Source of the DNA: Rikenellaceae bacterium
Lineage (GTDB): Bacteria; Bacteroidota; Bacteroidia; Bacteroidales; Rikenellaceae
Assembly (NCBI GenBank): GCA_902362705.1
Contig: CABIXK010000001.1
Location: 448,582 to 512,581 of the forward strand
DNA length: 64,000 nucleotides
Reading direction: 5' to 3'
Shown here: positions 1-8,516 of the stretch, piece by piece
How the letters are laid out: each line of letters opens with the position of its first letter
How positions within the stretch are numbered: position 1 is the stretch's first letter
Position numbers and translations under genes: made by a program
Notes under the pieces: generated by a model
Database searches by the model: none
Told to the model about the DNA's origin: nothing
The model's input: only the letters and a program-made list of their open reading frames with translations

Positions 1-440
1 CCCCGCCGGCTCTGCGAGCCGACGTAGCCAAAGAATGAGCCGACGGGTGAAACGAGCAGCCCTCCGTCGGGAGCGGCTGCGGGATGCCTTCGGTGTGAAA
101 ATCTCTGTTGCCAGATGCAGCGTCAGCTGCGCGGGCCGCAGCCTCCGGCGGCGGAGGCCCGCAACTCACGCTGCTCGTGCGTCCTCCGCAGGCCGCGGCC
201 CGAATGCAAATTGAAAATGGAAAGTGGGAAATTGAAAATGAAAACTTGCCCGGCTCTGTGAGCCGGCAGCCCGTAGCCACCCCCGGCGGAGGGCTGCTCT
301 CCTCGCCCGAAGGCTCGGCGGCACCCTCCACTGACTACGGGCAGAAAACGAGCCGCCCCATTTTCAATTTTCCATTTTCAACTTTCAATTTTCCACTTCC
401 CATTTTCAACTCCTGCTCGCCCCGCCGCCCGTAGCCACCC
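1..440. repeat. Composite interspersed repeat, copy 1
   Basis: No gene is supported before 520. The stretch is a mosaic of GC-rich blocks (about 121-200 and 246-345, with CCGGCGGAGG and GGCTGCTCTCC motifs) and AT-rich blocks built from TTGAAAAT or ATTTTCAA units (about 201-245 and 360-412). The core 196-412 recurs almost unchanged in reverse complement at 26323-26506, and parts recur at 6483-6667, 17379-17607, 19617-19697 and 22672-22872. A short open frame at 108-434 lies wholly inside the repeat and is not called as a gene. Confidence 0.75.
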
Positions 441-487
441 CCGACAACGAAATATCGGCCGCGGAAACGAATATTTCCGCCGGGAAG

Positions 488-518
488 TTTGCGATTCGGC
501 AAATTTTTCCTACTTTTG
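488..518 (+). promoter_or_regulatory. Promoter of the SRP RNA
   Basis: A -33 TTTG at 488-491 and a -7 TACTTTTG at 511-518 are separated by 19 nt, matching the Bacteroidetes primary sigma consensus. The RNA begins six bases after the -7 box. Confidence 0.8.
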
Positions 519-523
519 TGCCC

Positions 524-619
524 GGGTGAGTCTTATACGACCAGCTCCCACAGAATCCCCCAGGCGAGGAATCGAGCAAGGGTATGTGGTCGTAGCGGTG
601 CGATATAAGGAGCTCACCC
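524..619 (+). ncRNA. ffs: Small bacterial signal recognition particle RNA (4.5S-like)
   Basis: This RNA scaffolds Ffh in the signal recognition particle that targets nascent membrane and exported proteins. The ends pair as a long hairpin (GGGTGAG...CTTAT with ATAAG...CTCACCC). The apex carries the hallmark of the family: a GGAA tetraloop closed by CGA/TCG, followed by AGCAAGGG, with CCCCCAGG on the 5' side. It is about 96 nt, close to the usual size for the small SRP RNA. A canonical promoter lies immediately upstream and a T-run follows. Any protein frame across it is incidental. Confidence 0.92.
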
Positions 620-632
620 TTTTTTATGCCAT

Positions 633-667
633 AACGAAAGGCTGCCCGAGCTGGGCAGCCTTTCGTT
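633..667. terminator. Bidirectional terminator between ffs and glutaminase
   Basis: AACGAAAGGCTGCCC pairs perfectly with GGGCAGCCTTTCGTT around a short loop. It lies between the convergent SRP RNA and the glutaminase operon. Confidence 0.8.
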
Positions 668-696
668 CGTTCATGGCAGCGGGAAGCACCCGGCGA

Positions 697-1620
697 TCAG
701 AAGATCGACTCCTCGGTGCGCGTGGTGAGCAGCTCCAGAGCCTTCATGCCCATCACCGAGTTGCCCTTCGTGTTGAGCCGCGGGCTCCACACCGCCACCG
801 AATACTTCTGGGGGTAGACCGCGACGATGCCGCCGCCCACGCCGCTCTTGCCGGGCAGCCCCACCAGAAAGGAGAACTCCCCCGCCTCGTCGTAGAAGCC
901 GCACGTCTGCATGATGGCGTTGATGCGCTTGACCTGCGACGCCGTGAGGCTCACCCCGTCGAAGCGGAAAGGGGTGCGATGGTCGGCGAAGGCACCGAAG
1001 GCGCACGCCAGATCGCGGCAGCTCATCGCCACCGAACATTGCAGGAAATAGAGGCGCAGCACCCGCTCGATGTCGCCGTGCAGGTTGCCGTGGTACTTGA
1101 GCAGGTTGGCGATGGCGGCATTCAGATAGCCCTTCTCGCGCTCGGAGCGGGCCACGCGATCGTCGTAGTCGAGTGCGTCATTACCGCTCAGGGCCCGCAC
1201 GAAGGAGAGGAAACGCCCCTCGGGGTCGTCGAGGTGGCGCAGCAGCACGTCGGCCAGTACGATCGCCCCGGCGTTGATGAAGGGGTTGCGCGGCACGCCC
1301 CGCTCGACCTCGAGCTGGATGAGCGAGTTGAAGGCCGTGCCCGAAGGCTCGCGCCCCACCCTGCGCCACAGCGCGTCGCCCTCGAGCCATAGGCACATGG
1401 CCAGCGAGAAGACCTTGGTGATGCTCTGGATCGAGAAGCGCGCGTCGGCACGCTCCAGACCGTATATCCGTCCGTCGATGGTGCGGATGCAGATCCCGAA
1501 CTGGTCGGGGTCGACCTCCGCAAGGGCCGGGATATAGTCGGCCGCGCGCCCCTCGCGGGCGAAGGGCTCGATCTCGCGGCGGATCTCCCGCAGAATACGC
1601 TGGTAGTCGGTGCGCTCCAT
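697..1620 (-). CDS. glsA: Glutaminase
   Basis: Hydrolyses L-glutamine to glutamate and ammonia in the cytoplasm. The 307-aa product covers the whole beta-lactamase-like glutaminase fold. The catalytic SITK (Ser66-x-x-Lys69) is present, followed by the conserved NPFINAGAI segment, the EREKGYLNAAIA stretch and the C-terminal GLPGKSGVGGGI block. The ATG at 1620 is chosen over longer in-frame extensions because it overlaps the TGA of the upstream barrel gene by one base (TGATG), which implies translational coupling, and because the protein then has the usual family length. It is the last gene of the TPR-barrel-glsA operon; a functional link to its neighbours is not obvious. Confidence 0.95.
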   Translation of the reverse strand: MERTDYQRILREIRREIEPFAREGRAADYIPALAEVDPDQFGICIRTIDGRIYGLERADARFSIQSITKVFSLAMCLWLEGDALWRRVGREPSGTAFNSLIQLEVERGVPRNPFINAGAIVLADVLLRHLDDPEGRFLSFVRALSGNDALDYDDRVARSEREKGYLNAAIANLLKYHGNLHGDIERVLRLYFLQCSVAMSCRDLACAFGAFADHRTPFRFDGVSLTASQVKRINAIMQTCGFYDEAGEFSFLVGLPGKSGVGGGIVAVYPQKYSVAVWSPRLNTKGNSVMGMKALELLTTRTEESIF

Positions 1621-3380
1621 CAGAATACCATCTTTATGCCCACCGTCACGCGGGCCCCGAAGTCGCGATAGCCCGGGAAGAGGTAGAGGTCGCGCCCGGC
1701 CAGATTGCTCCCCTCGGCGAAGAGCTCGACGCTCTGCGACGCGCGCCATGCGAAATCGACCTTCAGGTCGAAGTCGAACGGCGCGGCGTAGGTCGACATC
1801 GTCGGAGCCTCCGCCTCGGTGCCGTCAACCGACAGTCGCTCTGTCAGGACCGTCCACTCGCGGCGGCTCTGCATCGCGACGCCGGCCCCGAACGAGATGC
1901 GTCGCCCCTCGTAGCGCAGCGCCACGTCGCCGCGGAAAGCGGGCTCGCCGTTGGCGTACTGCTCCTCGTCGTTATAGAGGTATCCGCTGCCGCCCAGCGT
2001 CAGCAGGAACCCGGTCACGGGACGATACTCCACCTCGCCGCGGAGCGATCCCACGGTCTGGCGCCCCCGCACGGGCAGGAAGTGGGCGAAATCGACCTCG
2101 GCCTCCTGCCCCCCGTCGCGGAAGAAGAGGCTGCGCGCGGCGATCCAGTAGAGGTGGTCGTCGCGGATCGAGAAGCCGGCATAGAGGCGGTAGTTGACCT
2201 TGCCGCGCCAGAGGCTGCCGCCGATACCCGCCCGGGCGTTGTAGTCGGCCGAGCTGCGGTCGCCCCACATGGGACCCGCCAGGTAGGGATTGCGGAGCGT
2301 GAGCGAGCGGAAGTCGTTGGTCTCCAGCCCGCCGTCGACCTCCACGAAGGGTCGGATGCCCGGGGCCCCGAGGTCGAAGTCGAGGCGTGCGAAGGGGAAG
2401 ATATAGCTACGCCCCTCGCGCTCGCCGCCGATCTCGGTGCGGTCGTAGCAGTAGTCGGCGCCTGCCTCGAAGCGCACCACCCCGCCGTCGACGCCGTAGC
2501 GGGCGCCCGCACGGATCAGGTCGGACTGCGCGCCGTCGAGCGCCTTGCGGCCCGCATGGCGGTCGTAGGCCGCCTCCAGCGAGAGGCGGTGCTTGCCGAA
2601 GGCGCGCCCCACGCGGGCCGTGGCCCCGAAGCGGATTTCGCGCGCCGCCTCCGCATCAGCGTAGTGGTCGGAGTGGTCGAAGAAGAGGCCGCAGCGCAGC
2701 GCCACCTCGAAATTGGTACGCGAGAGGTCGTGGAAGTCGTCGCCGAAGCGCACCGCCAGGTTCGCATCGCCGTAGTCGAGCCGCCGCCCGGGATGCACGA
2801 AGGCCTGCCACAGCGCCTCCGAAGCGACGGTCGCCGCGTATCCGGCGCCGTGGCGGTGGTACATGCGGTTTTCATAGGAGAGCTCGCCCTCGAGCGTGCG
2901 GCGCCCGAAGTACTTGCCCGCGGCGGCGCCGATGCGGTTGAACATGCGCGTGGCGGTGTTCTTCTCGCCCCAGTCGTTGCACAGCTTGCCGTAGAGGCCC
3001 TCGTGGTTGACATAGCCCACCACATAGCCCGTGCCGGGGTTCTGCGTCGAGGCGTAGAAATCGAGCACCGAGTTGAGCGGATAGCCCGCGCCCGCCTTGA
3101 GGTAGAAGGGCTTCGGGCGGTTGAACTCCCAGTAGGTGACCGTCGCCGGGCGGATGGGCCGCGTGGCCAGAACGGTCGACATCGTCAGCGGCGTGATCGA
3201 ATAGTCGATCTCGGGCCGCATGCGGGTGGTGTCGGTCATGTCGGGCACCATCGCCAGCTTGGTCGCGCTCTCGAGACTCGGGACGTAGGCCTTGGTCACC
3301 TCGACCTGCTTCTCGACCTGCGCCCCGGCGCTCCAGGGCAGCACCGCCGCGAGGGCGGCTATCAGAAGGATCTTTTTCAT
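1620..3380 (-). CDS. Outer-membrane beta-barrel protein (TonB-receptor-like)
   Basis: The 586-aa product starts with a Sec signal peptide (residues 1-20, ending SAGA before Gln21). The rest is dominated by alternating aromatic and polar beta-strand segments and ends in a hydrophobic strand with a C-terminal Phe (GIKMVF), the outer-membrane barrel insertion signal. The mature N-terminus (about 22-75) is a short exported linker, not a recognisable full plug domain, so it is not a classical TonB-dependent receptor. It lies two bases after the stop of the large TPR protein, a pairing common in Bacteroidales, where such barrels are often annotated as TonB-dependent receptors. Envelope function is inferred; no substrate can be named. 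Confidence 0.75.
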   Translation of the reverse strand: MKKILLIAALAAVLPWSAGAQVEKQVEVTKAYVPSLESATKLAMVPDMTDTTRMRPEIDYSITPLTMSTVLATRPIRPATVTYWEFNRPKPFYLKAGAGYPLNSVLDFYASTQNPGTGYVVGYVNHEGLYGKLCNDWGEKNTATRMFNRIGAAAGKYFGRRTLEGELSYENRMYHRHGAGYAATVASEALWQAFVHPGRRLDYGDANLAVRFGDDFHDLSRTNFEVALRCGLFFDHSDHYADAEAAREIRFGATARVGRAFGKHRLSLEAAYDRHAGRKALDGAQSDLIRAGARYGVDGGVVRFEAGADYCYDRTEIGGEREGRSYIFPFARLDFDLGAPGIRPFVEVDGGLETNDFRSLTLRNPYLAGPMWGDRSSADYNARAGIGGSLWRGKVNYRLYAGFSIRDDHLYWIAARSLFFRDGGQEAEVDFAHFLPVRGRQTVGSLRGEVEYRPVTGFLLTLGGSGYLYNDEEQYANGEPAFRGDVALRYEGRRISFGAGVAMQSRREWTVLTERLSVDGTEAEAPTMSTYAAPFDFDLKVDFAWRASQSVELFAEGSNLAGRDLYLFPGYRDFGARVTVGIKMVF

Positions 3381-3382
3381 CG

Positions 3383-6364
3383 TCAGTTGAGTTTTTGAAT
3401 CCGCTCCTTGGCCGCCTCCACGATGCCGTCGTCGGCGGGCGAGTAGCCGTCGGCGATGCTCTGGTAGGTGGCGCGGGCCTGGAACGTGTCGCCCTTGTTC
3501 ACGTAGACGTCGCCCAGGACGAGGAACGCCCGGGCCAGCCAGTAGGCGCGGGGCGAGCGCTCGGAGTAGGCGAAGACGGCCTTCTCGGCGGCCTCCATGT
3601 CGCCCGCCTCGAAGAGACCCTCGATCAGGTAGTAGGCCGCGGCCGAACCCTCGGCCGTGCGGACCTCGGAGGCGAGCCCGCGGTAGAGCTGCTCGGCGGC
3701 GCCCCTGTCGCCCGCCGTGCGGAGCTGCTCGGCACGCGCGAAACGCGCCTCACGCAGCGCCGTGGCTCCGGCATCGGGCAGCGCCCCGACCTCGTCGGCC
3801 AAAGCAGCGATGCGCGCCGCGTCGCCCGTGGCGAGGGTCGCGCGCACGTAGCCCGTGGCCGCCGCCTCGCGCCCGGCGGCCGTGGGGGTCGCGTCGTAGA
3901 GCTTGCGGTAGGCTGCGGCGGCCTCGTCGTAGCGCTTGTCGGCGTAGGTCATCTCCGAGAGGTGCTCCAGCACCGTCTGCGAATAGCGGTTGGGGGCCCC
4001 GTCGGCCAGCGTGGAGAGGGTCTCGATAGCCGCCTGGCGCTCGCCCGTGCGGAGGTAGCAGTCGCTCAGGTAGTAGAGCGCATCGGTCAGGTAGGACCCC
4101 TTGGGATAGCCGCCGACGTAGTTGCGCAGCGCCTTCACGGCGGCCTCGTCGCTGCCGTCGAGGTAGAGCTTCTGCGCCGCGGCGAACGACAGCGAGTCGC
4201 GCGAGAGCTGCTTCAGGTCGCTCTCCATGCCCGCTTTGGCGGCATAGTCGAAGTAGGCGTCGACGTCGCCCTCGGATACGTAGATGTCGCGAATGCCCTG
4301 CATGGCGTCGCGCGCCTCCTGCGAGCGAGGCGCCACGGCCACGGCCTTCTGGTAGCAGGCGAGCGACTTCTGCCGGTCGCCCAGGTTGAGATAGGCCAGC
4401 CCCAGGTCGGAATAGGCTTGGGCCAGGCGCGGCGAGGAGGGGAAATCGGTGACGAAGCGCTCCAGCGCTGCGGCGCCGTCGGCATAACGCTGCCGGGCAA
4501 TGAGGGTGCGCCCCAGCTCGTAGGCCGCAGCGTCGACATATGCGCCCTCGCGCGCCGCGACGATCTGCTGCAGGGCCTGCGTCTTCTCGTCGTTGCGGCC
4601 GAGGATGCCCAGCGACACGGCCCGCTTGTAACGGGCGTAGTGGGCCTCGTCGCCGCCCAGGGCGATGGCCCGGTCGTATTCGGCGATCGCCTCGTCGAAG
4701 CGGCGGTCGGCATAGCGCACGTCGCCCCGGCGGTTGAGCGCGTCGGCGCGGTAGCGGTCGCTCGCGCCGTAGAGCGAGAGGAAACGCCCGAACGCAGCGT
4801 CGGCCTCGGCCATCCGCTCGCGGGCGAAGTCGCAGTAGCCCCGGTTGTACCACGCCATGGCGTACTCGGCGCTCCGGCGCGGCGCACGCTTCAGGAAAGC
4901 GTCGTAGCGCGCCGCGGCGAGGGTGTAGTCGCCCTCGGCGAAGGAGATCTCGCCCTGCCAGAAGGCGCAGAGAGCCGTATACTTGGGGCTCGCGTCGAGC
5001 GCCGCCGACTCGGCCAGGTAGCCGCGCGCCGCGCGCAGGTCGCCCGCGGCGTAGGCCTCCAGACCGCGGTAATAGGCGATCTTCTGCAGCGCCGCGCGCA
5101 GGTCGCCGTCGGTCGAGGGCATCGCCTTGATGGCCCGATAGGCGGCGTCGTAGTCGCGCGAGTTGTAGTAGGCCGCGGCCAGCAGCGCACGGGCCTCGGC
5201 CGTGCGCGACGACGACGGATAGCGGACGATGTAGCGTTGCAGCAGGTTGATCGCTCCGTTGAAGGCCCCGTCGCCCAGCTCGTACTGCAATTTGGCGTAG
5301 TTGAACAGCGCCTCCTCGGCGATCGCCCCGTCGAAACGGTCGTCGGAGGCCATGGCGAACGACTGCATGGCCGCCCGCTTGTCGCCGGCGCGCAGGTAGC
5401 AGTCGGCCAGGTGGTAGGAGGCGTTCTGCGTGAGGGCGTCCTCGGCGCCGCACGCGCGACGCAGCCACTCCACGGCGTCGGCATAGCGGGCCGTGCGGTA
5501 GAGCGAGAAGCCCATCAGGTAGTCGGTGTCGCGGTCGGCCGCGCCCCCGGCGTCGAAGAAGGCTTGCAGGTGCTCGATCGTGCGGTTGTAGTCGTCGAGG
5601 CGGAACCACGACTCGGCCACCACACGCTCGATCTCGGCGCGCCGCTCGGGTACGGCCCGCGCGGAGAGCGCCCCGCCGCGGTCGACCACATAGCGGTAGT
5701 TGCCCTCGCGGAACTCGATCTGGAGCAGATAGTAGGGAACCACGTCGCCGTAGGCGTCGCTGCGCTCGAGCGCCAGGAAGGCCTCCTTGGCCCGCTCGGT
5801 GCGCCCCTCGGCGTAGTCGATGTAGGCCCGGTAGTAGCGGGCGTGGTCGGCATACTCGCTGTCGGAGGGCACGCGGCCGAAGTAGTCGTAGGCCGCCACG
5901 CGGTCGCCCTCGGTGAAGGAGACGTAGCCCATGCGGATGTCGTACTGCACACGGCGGCGCGGCGCGAGACGCCGGCGGTCGGTGCGCTCGAAAGCCTCGC
6001 GCGCACGCTTCATGTCGCCCGTCGAGCAGTAGTAGGAGCCCAACGAGAAGCGCACGTCGTTGGCGTAGACCGAGCCGGGATAGCGCACCTCGAAGTCGCG
6101 CAGCATCGCCTCGGCGTCGCTGTCGCCCAGTTCGACGGCGCAAGCTGCCAGATAGAAGTCGATCTGCTGGCACTCGGCCCGATCGTCGGCCGAGAGGGTC
6201 GCGCGGGCAGCCAGGAACTCGTGCCGGGCGTCGCTCCAGCGGCCGAAGCCGAACAGATCGCGGCCGCGCCCCAGCGCGGAGAGCGTCTCGGGCGTCGCAC
6301 CCCGGGCGGCAAGGCCGGAGGCTGCGAACGCCACGACGCAGAGAAGTTTGGAGTATCGTCGCAT
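3383..6364 (-). CDS. Large exported TPR-repeat protein
   Basis: The 993-aa product has an N-terminal signal peptide (about residues 1-22) followed almost end to end by tetratricopeptide-type helical hairpins. The recurrent pattern is A-x-YYLG...GD...AI/AL...F..YP, for example around the NLLQRYIVRYP, RFLSLYGASDRYRADAL and YDRAIALGGDE segments. TPR arrays are protein-interaction scaffolds, and the export signal places this one in the periplasm or at the inner face of the outer membrane. The ATG at 6364 is preferred over a longer frame to 7060 because a TATATTTG -7 box lies about 20 bp upstream and the extra N-terminus would run through an intergenic repeat. It leads the operon with the barrel and glutaminase. 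Confidence 0.9.
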   Translation of the reverse strand: MRRYSKLLCVVAFAASGLAARGATPETLSALGRGRDLFGFGRWSDARHEFLAARATLSADDRAECQQIDFYLAACAVELGDSDAEAMLRDFEVRYPGSVYANDVRFSLGSYYCSTGDMKRAREAFERTDRRRLAPRRRVQYDIRMGYVSFTEGDRVAAYDYFGRVPSDSEYADHARYYRAYIDYAEGRTERAKEAFLALERSDAYGDVVPYYLLQIEFREGNYRYVVDRGGALSARAVPERRAEIERVVAESWFRLDDYNRTIEHLQAFFDAGGAADRDTDYLMGFSLYRTARYADAVEWLRRACGAEDALTQNASYHLADCYLRAGDKRAAMQSFAMASDDRFDGAIAEEALFNYAKLQYELGDGAFNGAINLLQRYIVRYPSSSRTAEARALLAAAYYNSRDYDAAYRAIKAMPSTDGDLRAALQKIAYYRGLEAYAAGDLRAARGYLAESAALDASPKYTALCAFWQGEISFAEGDYTLAAARYDAFLKRAPRRSAEYAMAWYNRGYCDFARERMAEADAAFGRFLSLYGASDRYRADALNRRGDVRYADRRFDEAIAEYDRAIALGGDEAHYARYKRAVSLGILGRNDEKTQALQQIVAAREGAYVDAAAYELGRTLIARQRYADGAAALERFVTDFPSSPRLAQAYSDLGLAYLNLGDRQKSLACYQKAVAVAPRSQEARDAMQGIRDIYVSEGDVDAYFDYAAKAGMESDLKQLSRDSLSFAAAQKLYLDGSDEAAVKALRNYVGGYPKGSYLTDALYYLSDCYLRTGERQAAIETLSTLADGAPNRYSQTVLEHLSEMTYADKRYDEAAAAYRKLYDATPTAAGREAAATGYVRATLATGDAARIAALADEVGALPDAGATALREARFARAEQLRTAGDRGAAEQLYRGLASEVRTAEGSAAAYYLIEGLFEAGDMEAAEKAVFAYSERSPRAYWLARAFLVLGDVYVNKGDTFQARATYQSIADGYSPADDGIVEAAKERIQKLN

Positions 6365-6383
6365 ATGCTGAAATTCGGTGCTG

Positions 6384-6446
6384 CAAATATAGCAAAAGTC
6401 ATGCGCAGAAGCAAGACAAAGACTTGGTTCTGCCGAGACGAAGTAT
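6384..6446 (-). promoter_or_regulatory. Palindromic promoter repeat, copy E (diverged)
   Basis: On the minus strand a palindrome (GCAGAA...CAAG / CTTG...TTCTGC, 6405-6433) precedes TATATTTG (plus-strand 6384-6391) by 13 nt. A TTG in the right arm lies 20 nt from the -7 box. The layout and flanking bases (GGCTCCGCC...ATACT...CGGCA) match the copies at 29485, 38812, 61337 and 61413, but the arms carry compensating substitutions. It drives the TPR operon. Confidence 0.65.
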
Positions 6447-6482
6447 ATTCGGCGGAGCCAAATAGCGAAAACAAGCGAGGGT

Positions 6483-6667
6483 AAATGGAAAATTGAAAGT
6501 CGAAAATTGAAAATGGGCGGATAGGCCCGCAGCCAGCGGACGGGCGCGACGAAGGCGCAGCCGACAGAGCAGCCCTCCGCCCGGGGGTAGCTGCGGGCTG
6601 CGCGGCCCGAGGCCGCATTCTGCGAAACACAAATTTTCCACTTTACATTTTCAACTTTCAGCTTCCC
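6483..6667 (-). repeat. Composite interspersed repeat, copy 2
   Basis: An AT-rich block of TTGAAA/GAAAAT units (6483-6513) is followed by a GC-rich block with the CCGCAGCC and GCAGCCCTCCGCC motifs and a second AT-rich block (6633-6667). The order is the reverse complement of copy 1. It fills most of the 372-bp gap between the TPR operon and the OsmC gene; no gene is seen. Confidence 0.65.
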
Positions 6668-6736
6668 GCCCGCTCCGGCCATCGGGGAACGATTCTTGCC
6701 GGAGAAGAAGACATACACCGAAAAACAACCGAAACC

Positions 6737-7144
6737 ATGATCGAAAAAGTCACCCTGCGGCTCGCCGACGACGGCACCTTCGAGCCCACGAGCGGCATCC
6801 CCTGCCAGCAGACCAACCCCAAAGCGCTGCTGCTCTACGCCGCGGCCAAGTGCGCGGCCCTCACGGCGCAGCACATCATCGCCCGCTCGCGCGTCACGCC
6901 CCGGAGTCTCCAGGTGAGCGTCTCGGGCGAGCTGTCGACCGACACCGTGCGCTCGGAGAGCCTCTTCACCTCGTTCCACTTCTTCTACGAGGCCGCGTGC
7001 GACACCGACGCCGACCAGGCGGCCGCGATCCGCGCCTTCCGCCTCACCCACGAGAAGCACTGCAGCATGGTGACGATGCTCGGCCGCATCGCCCCGGTCA
7101 CCTACGAGATGACCGTCTACGGCTACGACGAGCCGAAGTGCTGA
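6737..7144 (+). CDS. OsmC family protein
   Basis: A 135-aa single-domain OsmC/Ohr-fold protein. The two cysteines characteristic of the peroxidase members are present: Cys39 (AAAKCAAL) and Cys109 (EKHCSMV), with HEKHCS in the expected helix. Family members reduce organic hydroperoxides, but many Bacteroidota paralogues have no tested activity, so the substrate is left open. It is transcribed alone, convergent with the efflux operon, and closed by a strong terminator. No TAnnTTTG box was found directly upstream, where the interspersed repeat ends about 70 bp before the start. Confidence 0.85.
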   Translation: MIEKVTLRLADDGTFEPTSGIPCQQTNPKALLLYAAAKCAALTAQHIIARSRVTPRSLQVSVSGELSTDTVRSESLFTSFHFFYEAACDTDADQAAAIRAFRLTHEKHCSMVTMLGRIAPVTYEMTVYGYDEPKC

Positions 7145-7164
7145 TCCCGCCCCGCACGCAACGA

Positions 7165-7204
7165 AACGAAACCGCCCGGTCTTTCAAGGACCGGGCGGTT
7201 TCGT
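7165..7204. terminator. Bidirectional terminator
   Basis: AACGAAACCGCCCGGTC pairs perfectly with GACCGGGCGGTTTCGTT around a six-base loop, between the convergent OsmC and TolC-type genes. Confidence 0.88.
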
Positions 7205-7259
7205 TCGCGCCACACCTTGTCTCGACGAGCCCCGACACGCCCCGGGCACCCGTCCCGCC

Positions 7260-8516
7260 CTACGGACGGGCCGTGATGCGCCGGTAGTCGGCCTCGGCGA
7301 CGGCACGGTCGAAGCGCGCCTCGATGTCGTTGGTGTAGAGCTGGATCCAGCTCAGCTGCGCCTGCAGCACGTCGAGCACGGTAGTCATCCCCTCGCCGTA
7401 GGAGTAGGTGCTGATCGAGAGGTTCTCGCCCGCCACGCGCAGGTTGCGCGCCGAGGCGCCGAGACGGGCGATACTCTGCCGCAGGGCCGTCCAGCCGTCG
7501 CTCTCCTGACGCACGATGTCGTCGCGCAGCTGCTCGCTCCGCCACTCGCTCTGCCGCTGCACGGCACGGGCCGCCGCAGCCGCCCGGCGCCGCTCGCCGC
7601 CGCGAAAGAGCGGCACCGACAGCCGCACGAAGGCCACGCCGTCGAGGTAGGTACGCCCCGAGACGTTGGGCGCGGAGGGCTGCCACGCGGCCCCGGCCCC
7701 GACGCTCAGCTGGGGGTTGAACGGCGCCACGGCCGAGCGCACCCCCGCGGCCGCCTGCTCCGAGCGCAGGCGCGCGGCGGCGTAGTCGGCCCGGCGGTCG
7801 AGCACCTCGCCCGTCGCGACGCGCAGGGGCTCGGGCAGCGAATCGCGGATGCTCGCAGCCAGCGTCACGGCCGCGTCGGGAGCCTCGCCACGCAGGACGT
7901 TGAAGTCGTGCAGCGCCACGTCGGCCCGCTGCTCGGCGTTCGCCAGGCGGTACTCCGCTTCGCCGAGCCGCGTGTCGATCATCAGCACGTCGCCGCGGGC
8001 GATATAGCCCTCCTCGAAGCGGCGGTCGACGACCCGCTTGAGCGAGCGGATCACCCCGACGTACTCGCGCATCGAGGCGACGTAGAGCCGCATGGCCGAG
8101 AGGTTCCAGTAGGCGTACTCGGCGGCGTAGCGCACCTCCGAGCGCGTGAACTCCTCGTCGCTGCGCGCGGCGTCGTAGCCCAGCTCGGCGCCGTCGATGG
8201 CGGCGCCCACACCCCCGCCCCCGTAGAGGGTCTGCACCACCTGGGGGCCGAGGTCGAAGGTCCAGAGCTTGCCCCCGGCGGCGCTGCGGGTCACGGCGGT
8301 GAAGTTGCCGTCGAGCGTCAGGCGCGGCAGACGACCCGTGCGGGCGCGTCCCAGCTCCTCGGAGGCTTCGTCGCTGCGCGCGGCGGCGATCTTGAGCTGT
8401 CGGCTGTAGGCGTCGACGGCGGCACAGTAGTCGTCGAGCGCCACGGGCGCCTGTCCGGACGCCCGGAGGGCGACGAGGAGCAGCGCGAGGGTCGGAAACA
8501 GAAGACGTGTTTTCAT
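7260..8516 (-). CDS. TolC-type outer membrane efflux protein
   Basis: Outer-membrane channel of the tripartite efflux pump encoded by this operon. The 418-aa product has a signal peptide (about 1-21, SGQA) and two copies of the outer-membrane efflux repeat. Each has long helical coiled-coil stretches with periodic Ala/Arg/Glu, and barrel segments such as the VRLSVPLFRGGERR strand (a family signature). The ATG at 8516 overlaps the TGA of the RND gene (ATGA, 8513-8516), so it is translationally coupled. A much longer frame running upstream across the RND gene is a shadow. Confidence 0.92.
   Translation of the reverse strand: MKTRLLFPTLALLLVALRASGQAPVALDDYCAAVDAYSRQLKIAAARSDEASEELGRARTGRLPRLTLDGNFTAVTRSAAGGKLWTFDLGPQVVQTLYGGGGVGAAIDGAELGYDAARSDEEFTRSEVRYAAEYAYWNLSAMRLYVASMREYVGVIRSLKRVVDRRFEEGYIARGDVLMIDTRLGEAEYRLANAEQRADVALHDFNVLRGEAPDAAVTLAASIRDSLPEPLRVATGEVLDRRADYAAARLRSEQAAAGVRSAVAPFNPQLSVGAGAAWQPSAPNVSGRTYLDGVAFVRLSVPLFRGGERRRAAAAARAVQRQSEWRSEQLRDDIVRQESDGWTALRQSIARLGASARNLRVAGENLSISTYSYGEGMTTVLDVLQAQLSWIQLYTNDIEARFDRAVAEADYRRITARP

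Noticed and set aside
108..434. Open frame within the first repeat
   Set aside because: Consists of interspersed repeat sequence only and has no ribosome binding site or homologue that could be named.
3395..6484. A long open frame on the plus strand across the TPR gene
   Set aside because: It lies antisense to a convincing TPR gene with a signal peptide and has no family motifs; it is a shadow caused by high GC codon bias.
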